Assembly: GCA_038214685.1 (NCBI GenBank)
Contig: JBBQRO010000033.1
Span: forward strand, 1 to 29,204
Direction of reading: 5' to 3'
DNA from: CADCTB01 sp038214685
Lineage (GTDB): Bacteria; Actinomycetota; Acidimicrobiia; Acidimicrobiales; AC-14
Length of the DNA stretch: 29,204 bases
In this document: positions 23,127 to 29,204 of the stretch, one piece after another
How the letters are laid out: every line of letters starts with the position of its first letter
How positions within the stretch are numbered: the first letter of the stretch is position 1
Notes under the pieces: generated by a model
What the model saw: only the letters and a program-made list of their open reading frames with translations
Database searches by the model: none
Told to the model about the DNA's origin: nothing
Program-made: the position numbers and the translations under genes

Positions 23127-26100
23127 ATGGTGCTCGAGTTCCCCGCCCGGCCCAGCACCCACCTGGGCGAGGCCGAGCGCCTGCGCCAGCTCCGCCTGCC
23201 GATCGCCGTCCGCCGTCGACTGCCCGTCCTGTACTGGGCCCAGAGGAACCGCCGCGTCCTCACCCTGGGCGTCTTCGTCTTCGCCGTCCTCGGCTTTTCC
23301 GGGGCGTGGACGGGCGGCGCCCTGGTGCTCGACGGCCCTGGCCACTCCCTCTATCTGCGCTTGGCCCTCGACCACATCGGCACCGACCGGACAGTGCCGT
23401 ACTGGTTGCCCGACCTGTGGGCCGGCGCCCCGGTCTGGGTGGTCATGCCGACGCTGCCGGTGTTCCTGCTCCTGCCCCTGGCCACCGCCCTGGGGCCCGA
23501 CGTGGCGGTGAAGCTCGGGGTGCTGGGCTTCCAGGTGTTCGGGGCGTGCGGAACGTTCCTACTGGCCCGGTCGCTGTGGAGGAGCTATCCGGCGGCCATC
23601 GTCGCCGGCCTTCTCTTCGCCCTGCAGCCGCTGGTGGTCGCCCACGGCGCCCTGGCCGGTTCCCCGTCTTCCATCGGCGTCATGGCCGTCGCCCCCTGGC
23701 TGGCGTGGAGCCTGCGCCGGGGGCTGCGGGGCGACGGGCCCGGCTACCTCGCCGGGGCCGGTCTCCTGGCCGGCTTCGCCGTCGCCCTGCATGCCGAGTA
23801 CGCCATCGGCCTGGTCCTCCTGGGGGTGTGCCTCCTCGTCGTGGAGGTGGGGCGGACGGGCCCGGGGCCCAACCCCGCGAGCCCGACTCACGTGCTGGCC
23901 CGGGCCGGCGCGGTCGTCGCGGTCGCGCTGGGTGCCGCCGCCTACTGGCTGCTGCCGTTCGCTGGCATGGGCGGGTCGTTCATGCGCTCGCGGCCAGGAC
24001 TCCTTCCGGACAACGTCCTCACCGGCGCCGGCCCTCGGGCAGGGCGGGACCTCGGCGCGTTCTTCGGTCGCTCCGGCGAGCTGACCGGGGCGATCGGCTT
24101 CGACCGTGACGGATTGCTTCCCCTCTTCTTTCACCTCGGATGGGTGTGCCTGGCCCTGACCCTGGTGAGCGCCGTGTTCCTCGCCGGCCGCGACCGAGAC
24201 GGCACCCTCAGTGCCATCCTCCTCTCCTCGGCCCTGGGCGTGTGGCTCTCGGCCGGCGCCGTCCCCCTGGCGTCGAGCGGACCGGCGGCCCGCGGCCAGG
24301 TGGTGCCCTTCGTCGTCGCCGGCCTGGCTGCCGGTCTGCTACTCGGCGCCCTCCTGCGCCGGCTGCACCTGGGCCGGCTGGCGCCGGCTCTGCTCGGAGC
24401 GATGTTCGCCTTCCTGGTCGCCCTGCCCTACCTCACCCCGTTCGTCACCCTCTCCGAGCTCTTGCCCTACCTCGACAGCGTCGGCGCGCCGCTCCTCTAC
24501 GGCGTCGCTCCCCTGGCCCTCGCCCTGGGCGCGACCTACACCGTGGTCCTGGCCCAGGAATGGGCCGAGCGCCACCGGGCCCGATCCGCTCCGGCCGCCC
24601 TGCCCGCAGTCATGGCCGGGGCGCTGGCGCTGGCCGTGCTCGGGGTGTTCCTGGTCGATGTCTGGCCGTACCGTTCCTACTACCGCATCGGCCCGCCGGC
24701 GACGGCCGCCGCCTACCGGGAGGTGGCCACCAACCTGGCACCGAGGCCCGGCGACTTCCGCGTTGCGCCGACCGAGGTGGAGCCGATCGCCGTCGACTCG
24801 CTGCTCGACGCCGGCCGGCCCCTGAGCGTCGGCTGGCCGCACGCCGTGGCCGGCACGCAGGTGTGGCGGCTCACCGGCGAGGCGCTGCTGGCCCCGGGTT
24901 TCTACCGTGACCGGACCCTCGGACTGTCGGCCACCGCCTTCCGGGTGACGGAGAGGCCGACGGAAAGGGGAACGGCCTCCGAGGCGGTCACCACCATTGA
25001 CCTGGCGGAGAACCCCGCCGCCCTTCCGATGGTCCGGGCCTACAACCGCACAGTGGCGATGGCCGGGCGCGACATCACGCCCGAGCTGGCCGTGGCCCTG
25101 GCCTACCGCAACATCGGGGTGTTCACCGGGTCGCCTGCCGCTGGGTCCGCCCTGGCCGCCACCACCGTGGTCGAGGTGCCTTCCAAAACACCTTGCGCCG
25201 ACGACTCGGGCGCCCGGCTCGACCCGGGCCTGGCCAGCCTGCTCGGGGCGGCCTGTGGCCTGCACGCCTGGCTGGGCACCTTGTCGGCCGGCATCGATCT
25301 GGTGAGCATCGAGCAGGGGGCGGGGGCCATCTTCCGCTCCACCACCGACGGGTTGCGGGGGATATCGGCCTACCTCGATCGCGTCCCCGATCGCGCCGAG
25401 GTGGCCCTCTACGAGGTACTGCCGGGGGGCCGGTCGCTCGGGGGGGAGCTGGGCAGGGGCAAGGCGGTGGGTACCGACGAGAACGGCATGGTGGCCTTCA
25501 CCTTCGACGCTATCGCCGGCTCGGCTGGCAAGGAGTACGCCTTCGTGCTCAGTTGTCCCGGTTGCCCAAGTGAGAGGGTTCCCCGCCTGGTGGCCGGGCA
25601 CTCGCTCGATCGGCCCGGGAACCTGCTGGAGGCCGGCGGGGTGCGGAGCGACCGGGCGGCCGCTTTCGCCCCCATCTTCGAGCCGGTGACCACCGATCCG
25701 CCGCCGACCACCACGGTCGAGCCGACCCGGCCCGGCCCCGGTCGCTGGCGCATCCGGGCCAACGGCACCCAGCCGGCACTGGTGGTGGTGGCCGAGGCCT
25801 GGTTCCCGGGCTGGGAGGCCCGGGTCGACGGGCAGAAGGTGGCGGTGGTGGAAGCCGACGGTGGTTTCCTGGGCGTGCCGGTCGACGCCGGGGACCACCT
25901 CGTGACGCTCGAGTACCGCCGCCCGGCGGCGGCGGTAGCCGGCCGGTGGGTCACCGGGGCCACCCTTCTCACGTTGGCTGGGCTGGCTCTGCGTCGCTAT
26001 CGCCGGCGCCGGGACGGAACCGGCGCCCAGGGCGGGATCGCCGCCCGGATCCGGGTGCCCGTTCCGCACGGTCGGGACGCGCCGGCCCCTCTGCGTCCAC

Positions 26101-26429
26101 CCCGGGCGCCGCAGGCCTCGCGGCCACCCAGCCCACCCCGCCGAACGCTCCCTGGGTCGCCGCCGGCTCCCCCTCCCGCTCGCCTGCCCGGCCGGGTCGA
26201 GCCCCCAAGGCCCCCAGCGCCCTCTCCGGCCCCGGTCGGGGTGCGACGCCGGGTCGAGCCCCCGAAGCCCTCGAACCCCCCGCCGGCAGCGGACCAGCCG
26301 GATTGGGACGCGGTGGTGACACCCCATCGGGCGCCGCCGGACGTTCCCGGCCGGGACGAGTCCGGACGGCTGCTGCCGGGGCCGGGACCGGGGCCGACGC
26401 CGGGGACCGCGCCCCCCGAGTCCGGCTGA
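23127..26429 (+). CDS. Large YfhO/GT-C-like membrane protein
   Basis: This 1100-aa protein has about a dozen TM helices in residues 45-520. It resembles GT-C glycosyltransferase-type proteins (YfhO and PTPS-related families), which use lipid-phosphate sugar donors. The first outer loop has LVLDGPGHSLYLRLALDHIGTDRTVPYWLPDLWAGAP, with the Asp/His pattern of the family. After the TM region a large outer domain (about 530-940) ends with LVVVAEAWFPGWEARVDGQKVAVVEADGGFLGVPVDAGDHLVTLEYRRP, the typical YfhO C-terminal beta domain, followed by a last TM helix (about 940-960) and RRYRRRR. Residues 970-1100 are a Pro/Arg/Ala-rich tail overlapping the convergent gene by 461 bp. A role in adding sugars to cell-surface polymers or proteins is inferred, not proven. 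Confidence 0.82.
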   Translation: MVLEFPARPSTHLGEAERLRQLRLPIAVRRRLPVLYWAQRNRRVLTLGVFVFAVLGFSGAWTGGALVLDGPGHSLYLRLALDHIGTDRTVPYWLPDLWAGAPVWVVMPTLPVFLLLPLATALGPDVAVKLGVLGFQVFGACGTFLLARSLWRSYPAAIVAGLLFALQPLVVAHGALAGSPSSIGVMAVAPWLAWSLRRGLRGDGPGYLAGAGLLAGFAVALHAEYAIGLVLLGVCLLVVEVGRTGPGPNPASPTHVLARAGAVVAVALGAAAYWLLPFAGMGGSFMRSRPGLLPDNVLTGAGPRAGRDLGAFFGRSGELTGAIGFDRDGLLPLFFHLGWVCLALTLVSAVFLAGRDRDGTLSAILLSSALGVWLSAGAVPLASSGPAARGQVVPFVVAGLAAGLLLGALLRRLHLGRLAPALLGAMFAFLVALPYLTPFVTLSELLPYLDSVGAPLLYGVAPLALALGATYTVVLAQEWAERHRARSAPAALPAVMAGALALAVLGVFLVDVWPYRSYYRIGPPATAAAYREVATNLAPRPGDFRVAPTEVEPIAVDSLLDAGRPLSVGWPHAVAGTQVWRLTGEALLAPGFYRDRTLGLSATAFRVTERPTERGTASEAVTTIDLAENPAALPMVRAYNRTVAMAGRDITPELAVALAYRNIGVFTGSPAAGSALAATTVVEVPSKTPCADDSGARLDPGLASLLGAACGLHAWLGTLSAGIDLVSIEQGAGAIFRSTTDGLRGISAYLDRVPDRAEVALYEVLPGGRSLGGELGRGKAVGTDENGMVAFTFDAIAGSAGKEYAFVLSCPGCPSERVPRLVAGHSLDRPGNLLEAGGVRSDRAAAFAPIFEPVTTDPPPTTTVEPTRPGPGRWRIRANGTQPALVVVAEAWFPGWEARVDGQKVAVVEADGGFLGVPVDAGDHLVTLEYRRPAAAVAGRWVTGATLLTLAGLALRRYRRRRDGTGAQGGIAARIRVPVPHGRDAPAPLRPPRAPQASRPPSPPRRTLPGSPPAPPPARLPGRVEPPRPPAPSPAPVGVRRRVEPPKPSNPPPAADQPDWDAVVTPHRAPPDVPGRDESGRLLPGPGPGPTPGTAPPESG

Positions 26430-26970
26430 ACCGCATGGCGACGACCAGGCCGACCAGGCCGGCCAGGCCGAACACCGCCCCCACCCACGGCGGACCGGCC
26501 CGGCTCGACTCCTCGCCGGCCCCGTCCCCCGGCGTGAGCGCGATCTCCGGGCCGGGAGCTGCCGCGGCCCGGTCGATCTGGACGCCGACCGAGGCGAAGC
26601 CCCTGACGATGGCGCCGGGAGACCCCCCGCACGCCACCACCGAGAGGGTGGCGTTGGCGGACTGCGCGCCGGCTGCGTCGAACCGGAGAACGAACTCGAC
26701 GTCGGTCTGGGACGGGTCGACGACCTGGAAGTCCTTCAGGGCGTCACCGACGAACAGCTCCACCCGGCCCACCCCGGTTGGCGCCGTCGCCCGGCCGCGC
26801 ACGGTGACCTGACCGCCGAACCGGGCGCCGGCCCCGGGTTCGGTGATCCTGACCGTGCCAGCGTCGGGCCCGGTGGTCGGGCAGGTGTTGGGAAGAGCCC
26901 CCGCAGCGGGCGCGACGGTCAGCGAGGCGGCGGCCACGCTGACCAGGACGAGCAGCCCTCGGGCGGTCAT
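25969..26970 (-). CDS. Secreted/anchored protein with Ig-like domain, TM helix and Pro/Ala-rich tail
   Basis: This 333-aa protein begins with a signal peptide (MTARGLLVLVSVAAASLTVAPAAGA, cleavage near residue 25). The outer domain (about 26-150) looks like a beta-sandwich: GTVRITEPGAGARFGGQVTVRGRATAPTGVGRVELFVGDALKDFQVVDPSQTDVEFVLRFDA. One TM helix follows (about 158-176, VGAVFGLAGLVGLVVAM) with a basic flank (RFSRTRGARS). The last 150 residues are Pro/Ala/Arg/Gly-rich and run antisense to the tail of the YfhO-like gene; there is no earlier stop. ATG 26970 is supported by a TAGCGT -10 box ending 7 nt upstream. The mature part should be outside and the tail cytoplasmic. I do not recognise a named family. 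Confidence 0.65.
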   Translation of the reverse strand: MTARGLLVLVSVAAASLTVAPAAGALPNTCPTTGPDAGTVRITEPGAGARFGGQVTVRGRATAPTGVGRVELFVGDALKDFQVVDPSQTDVEFVLRFDAAGAQSANATLSVVACGGSPGAIVRGFASVGVQIDRAAAAPGPEIALTPGDGAGEESSRAGPPWVGAVFGLAGLVGLVVAMRFSRTRGARSPASAPVPAPAAAVRTRPGRERPAAPDGVSPPRPNPAGPLPAGGSRASGARPGVAPRPGPERALGALGARPGRAGEREGEPAATQGAFGGVGWVAARPAAPGVDAEGPARPDRAERAPGSGRRSRPGRRFRPGAGDSDAEPAQPT

Positions 26971-26977
26971 CCGCCCG

Positions 26978-26983
26978 ACGCTA
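26978..26983 (-). promoter_or_regulatory. Leaderless-type -10 box (TAGCGT)
   Basis: On the minus strand TAGCGT is followed by CGGGCGG (7 nt) and ATG 26970. It lies in the 14-bp gap after the MT0933-like gene and gives the next gene a start of its own. The same hexamer occurs at 3793-3798. Confidence 0.4.
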
Positions 26984-26984
26984 C

Positions 26985-27176
26985 CTACGGACGGGGAGGG
27001 GCGGGGTCGCGCTCGTCGCCCACGAAACCCTTGGCCGCGTCGACGCCCTTGTCGATGTGGTCGGCATACTTGCCGCCCGTTTTCTCGTCGACCACGTCGG
27101 CGACCTTGTCGATCGCGCCCTCGACCTTGTCGGCGTGCTGGTCGGCCAGTTCCTTGGCCCGGTCGAACAGCCCCAC
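26985..27176 (-). CDS. MT0933-like small antitoxin family protein
   Basis: A 63-aa, highly charged, helical protein: VGLFDRAKELADQHADKVEGAIDKVADVVDEKTGGKYADHIDKGVDAAKGFVGDERDP. It matches the MT0933/Rv0909-like family (PF14013 type), short actinobacterial proteins. The family was named for the antitoxin of the Rv0909/Rv0910 pair in Mycobacterium tuberculosis. No Rv0910-like toxin is adjacent, so the antitoxin role here is uncertain. The GTG start at 27176 directly abuts the sufB stop (TAG-GTG, no gap), implying translational coupling to sufB. Confidence 0.8.
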   Translation of the reverse strand: MGLFDRAKELADQHADKVEGAIDKVADVVDEKTGGKYADHIDKGVDAAKGFVGDERDPAPPRP

Positions 27177-28580
27177 CTAGCCGACCGACCCTTCCATGTT
27201 GAGCTCGATCAGCCGCGACCACTCCACCGCGTACTCCATGGGCAGCGTGCGGGTAACTGGCTCGATGAAGCCGTTGACGATCATGCTCATGGCCTGTTGC
27301 TCGGAGAGACCCCGGCTCATCAGGTAGAAGAGCTGGTCCTCGCCCACCTTGGAGACGGTGGCCTCGTGGCCGATGCGGGCGTCACGCTCGCCGATCTCCA
27401 TGTAGGGGTAGGTGTCGGAGCGGCTGTCCTCGTCGAGGATCAGGGCGTCGCAACGGACGTGGCTCTTGGCGCCGTAGGCGCCGGGCTCGACCCGGACCTT
27501 GCCCCGGTACGAGGTGCGGCCTCCGTCCTTGCAGATGGACTTGGAGATGATGGTGGAAGTGGTCTCCGGGGCGGCGTGGACCATCTGGGCACCGGCGTCC
27601 TGGTGCATGCCAGCACCGGCGTAGGCCACCGACAGGACCTCGCCCTGGGCCTTGGGGCCCATGAGGTACACCGATGGGTACTTCATGGTCAGCCGGCTGC
27701 CGATGTTGCCGTCGATCCACTCCACCCGGGCCTCGGTCTCCGCCCGGGCCCGCTTGGTGACCAGGTTGTAGACGTTGGTCGACCAGTTCTGGATGGTGGT
27801 GTAGGTAATGTGGGCGCTGGGCTTGGCGATCAGCTCGACCACTGCGGAGTGCAGGGAGTCGGTGCTGTAGACCGGCGCCGAGCAGCCCTCGATGTAGTGG
27901 ATGGTGGAGCCCTCATCGGCGATGATCAGCGTGCGCTCGAACTGGCCCATGTTCTCGGCGTTGATCCGGAAGTAGGCCTGCAGGGGCATGTCGACGGTGA
28001 CGCCCGGCGGCACGTAGATGAACGATCCGCCCGACCACACGGCCGAGTTCAGGGCCGCGAACTTGTTGTCACCGGGGGGGATGACGGTGCCGAAGTGCTC
28101 CTTGAGCAGCTCGGGGTACTCCCGCAGGGCCGTGTCCATGTCGGTGAAGAGGACGCCCTGGGCCTCGAGGTCCTCGCGGTTGCGGTGGTAGACGACCTCG
28201 GACTCGTACTGGGCGGTGACGCCGGCCAGGTACTTGCGCTCGGCCTCGGGGATGCCCAGCTTCTCGTAGGTGGCCTTCACCGAGTCGGGGAGCTCGTCCC
28301 AGGCGTCGACCTGCTTGTCGATGGGCTTGATGTAGTAGTAGATGTCCTGGAAGTCGAGATCGGGCATGTTGACCGCGAACCAGGGCGCCATGGGCTTGCG
28401 CTCAAAGAGGCGGAAGGCCCGCAGCCGGAACTGGCGCATCCAGTCGGGCTCGCCCTTCATCCACGACATCTCTTCGATGATGGCCTCGTTCAGGCCCTTC
28501 TTGGGCTTGAAGACGTAGTCCTCTTGGGGGTCGATCCAGCCGAGCTTGTAGCGGCCGAGGTCGAGTTCTGTGGTTGCCAT
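27177..28580 (-). CDS. sufB: Fe-S cluster assembly scaffold protein SufB
   Basis: SufB is the scaffold subunit of the SufBC(2)D complex that builds Fe-S clusters from SufS/SufE(U) sulfur. This 467-aa protein is of family length. The N-terminal part reads WIDPQEDYVFKPKKGLNEAIIEEMSWMKGEPDWMRQFRLRAFRLF. The beta-helix core has SGGSFIYVPPGVTVDMPLQAYFRINAENMGQFERTLIIADEGSTIHYIEGCSAP, with the Cys of EGCSAP, GAGMHQDAGAQMVHAAPETTS, and SICKDGGRTSYRG, whose Cys and the Glu/His nearby correspond to cluster/sulfur sites. The C-term has ARIGHEATVSKVGEDQLFYLMSRG. ATG 28580 has a GGGAG ribosome site about 12 nt upstream. The next genes downstream are not sufD/sufC, as would be usual. Confidence 0.97.
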   Translation of the reverse strand: MATTELDLGRYKLGWIDPQEDYVFKPKKGLNEAIIEEMSWMKGEPDWMRQFRLRAFRLFERKPMAPWFAVNMPDLDFQDIYYYIKPIDKQVDAWDELPDSVKATYEKLGIPEAERKYLAGVTAQYESEVVYHRNREDLEAQGVLFTDMDTALREYPELLKEHFGTVIPPGDNKFAALNSAVWSGGSFIYVPPGVTVDMPLQAYFRINAENMGQFERTLIIADEGSTIHYIEGCSAPVYSTDSLHSAVVELIAKPSAHITYTTIQNWSTNVYNLVTKRARAETEARVEWIDGNIGSRLTMKYPSVYLMGPKAQGEVLSVAYAGAGMHQDAGAQMVHAAPETTSTIISKSICKDGGRTSYRGKVRVEPGAYGAKSHVRCDALILDEDSRSDTYPYMEIGERDARIGHEATVSKVGEDQLFYLMSRGLSEQQAMSMIVNGFIEPVTRTLPMEYAVEWSRLIELNMEGSVG

Positions 28581-28623
28581 CAGGCACCAACTCCCTATCG
28601 GGGGTCGAGACGGGGGATTTCTC

Positions 28624-28637
28624 CTACGTAGATAGTA
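28624..28637 (-). promoter_or_regulatory. sufB promoter region with -10 box TACTAT and palindrome CTACGTAG
   Basis: On the minus strand TACTAT (28632-28637) is a near-consensus -10 box, giving a leader of about 45 nt before ATG 28580. It is followed by the palindrome CTACGTAG (28624-28631) at the expected start site, a possible operator for a SufR/Rrf2-type iron-sulfur regulator. No strong -35 is seen, which would fit an activator-dependent promoter. Confidence 0.4.
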
Positions 28638-28685
28638 ACAAAGGTCCCCCCCCACTTCATCCTCGGGGCGGGCGAACGGCGGCTC

Positions 28686-29033
28686 TCAGGGGCTGACGCC
28701 CGCCTTCCGGAGCCAGAGCAGGCCGCCACGCCAGCGCCGCACCCGCTCAGCCAACGTGCTGAGGGACGACCGCAGGTACGTCTCGGCATCCACCGGATCG
28801 TCGGTCACGGAGCAAACCAGCGTGACGCCGACCTCCTCGGCCAGCTCACGAATGGCAGGCCGGGTCACGAGCTCCTGGTCGAGAACCAGGAGGGCATCGT
28901 ATCCTGCCTCGGCCGCATATCGGACCAGGTCGCGATCGGGAGCCGACCCGTCGTAGCGGTCGACGTCCACGCCGTGACGGTTGGGAAGCTGGTGGAGGCG
29001 TTTTGGGAAGCTCGAATCGACGAGGAGCTTCAC
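28686..29033 (-). CDS. DUF5615 family PIN-like toxin
   Basis: This 115-aa protein starts MKLLVDSSFPKRLHQLPNRHGVDVDRYDGSAPDRDLVRYAAEAGYDALLVLDQELV. It is the DUF5615 (Mut7-C/PIN-like) pattern: an N-terminal LLVDSSFP acidic strand and a later VLDQEL acidic segment for metal binding in a presumed RNase site. The C-terminus is basic (LAERVRRWRGGLLWLRK). In most DUF5615 proteins the second site reads TxDxDF; here it is VLDQEL, a mild variation. It starts at GTG 29033, overlapping the antitoxin stop by GTGA. The toxin role is inferred from the paired DUF433 gene. Confidence 0.8.
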   Translation of the reverse strand: MKLLVDSSFPKRLHQLPNRHGVDVDRYDGSAPDRDLVRYAAEAGYDALLVLDQELVTRPAIRELAEEVGVTLVCSVTDDPVDAETYLRSSLSTLAERVRRWRGGLLWLRKAGVSP

Positions 29034-29204
29034 AGGGCGGCACGCATCCCGCTGTCCACGCCGAGGGCCTCCTCAACCTCCGCGGGCTCAAGGCCGTAGT
29101 CGGCCGCAACGTCGTCCAACGGATTCGTGGACCCGCCACTGGTGGCGGCCGCGAACGCCTTCGTGAGTGCGCCGACGGTGATCCGGCGGCCAGCGATGCG
29201 AGGC
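29030..29204 (-). CDS. DUF433 family antitoxin, C-terminal part (5' truncated)
   Basis: The frame enters at the right window edge and gives 57 residues: PRIAGRRITVGALTKAFAAATSG, then DDVAADYGLEPAEVEEALGVDSGMRAAL. This is the DUF433 pattern: PRIAGxRI, followed by an HTH-like helix pair with the [DE]xxADYxL and VxxAL motifs. DUF433 proteins are the usual partner of DUF5615 PIN-like toxins. The stop overlaps the toxin GTG by 4 bp. The start codon and promoter lie beyond base 29204. Confidence 0.8.
   Translation of the reverse strand, partial: PRIAGRRITVGALTKAFAAATSGGSTNPLDDVAADYGLEPAEVEEALGVDSGMRAAL

Noticed and set aside
22604..23263. N-terminal extension of the SpoU protein to 497 aa
   Set aside because: It overlaps the MarR gene on the opposite strand and has no SpoU homology; ATG 22603 fits the family start.
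24339..26327. 662-aa minus-strand frame opposite the YfhO-like gene
   Set aside because: Gly/Arg/His/Gln-rich without domains; it is the shadow of a membrane protein with clear TM segments.
27057..28631. 524-aa plus-strand frame opposite sufB
   Set aside because: Antisense of an intact SufB; its Val/Leu/Gly/Asp-rich pattern mirrors the codon bias of sufB.

Overview
The window is very GC-rich and densely coded on both strands, with frequent GTG/TTG starts, 4-bp GTGA gene overlaps and TAnnnT -10 boxes placed 5-8 nt before start codons (leaderless style). With an MT0933-type small antitoxin, a phosphodiester glycosidase, an ABC-F protein, HrpB and SufB, this points to an actinobacterium (Actinomycetota). 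An Acidimicrobiia-like lineage is my guess from gene content and cannot be proved here.

Layout. 1-657: 3' part of a HipA-type kinase gene, cut by the window edge, followed by a bidirectional terminator. 793-4831 (minus): a tightly packed set read from 4831 downwards: a group-2-like sigma-70 factor, an ECF-type sigma factor and a one-TM protein whose outer part is 16 tandem octapeptides. These three overlap by GTGA. A secreted phosphodiester glycosidase follows after 90 bp. 4938-8859 (plus): an anchored thioredoxin-like protein, a small membrane protein, orotate phosphoribosyltransferase (PyrE) and the helicase HrpB. 8860-9617: a perfect 15-bp-stem hairpin, then a Phd/RelE toxin-antitoxin pair with a visible operator/promoter. 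9556-17236 (minus): AIM24-like protein, PEP carboxylase, a TPR-like protein and a pair of half-size ABC exporters. 17285-21880 (plus): ABC-F ATPase, lipoprotein amidase, FKBP prolyl isomerase, SAM methyltransferase and TetR regulator. 21770-23071: SpoU/TrmH methyltransferase and MarR regulator, divergent with start codons 6 bp apart. 23127-26429 (plus): a large YfhO/GT-C-like membrane protein. 25969-29204 (minus): DUF433/DUF5615 (PIN-like) toxin-antitoxin pair at the edge, sufB, an MT0933-like small protein coupled to sufB, and a secreted or anchored protein with a Pro/Ala-rich tail.

Most genes are housekeeping or common actinobacterial families. The most unusual unit is the operon of two sigma factors and an octapeptide-repeat membrane protein (2179-4831). 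Its position and topology suggest an anti-sigma or surface-sensing role, but the repeat domain matches nothing I recognise. Other unusual points are three convergent gene pairs with antisense-overlapping 3' ends (62, 111 and 461 bp), a cluster of leaderless-type promoters, and sufB apparently separated from sufC/sufD. No gene-free stretch exceeds about 175 bp. I saw no tRNA, rRNA, CRISPR array or insertion sequence.
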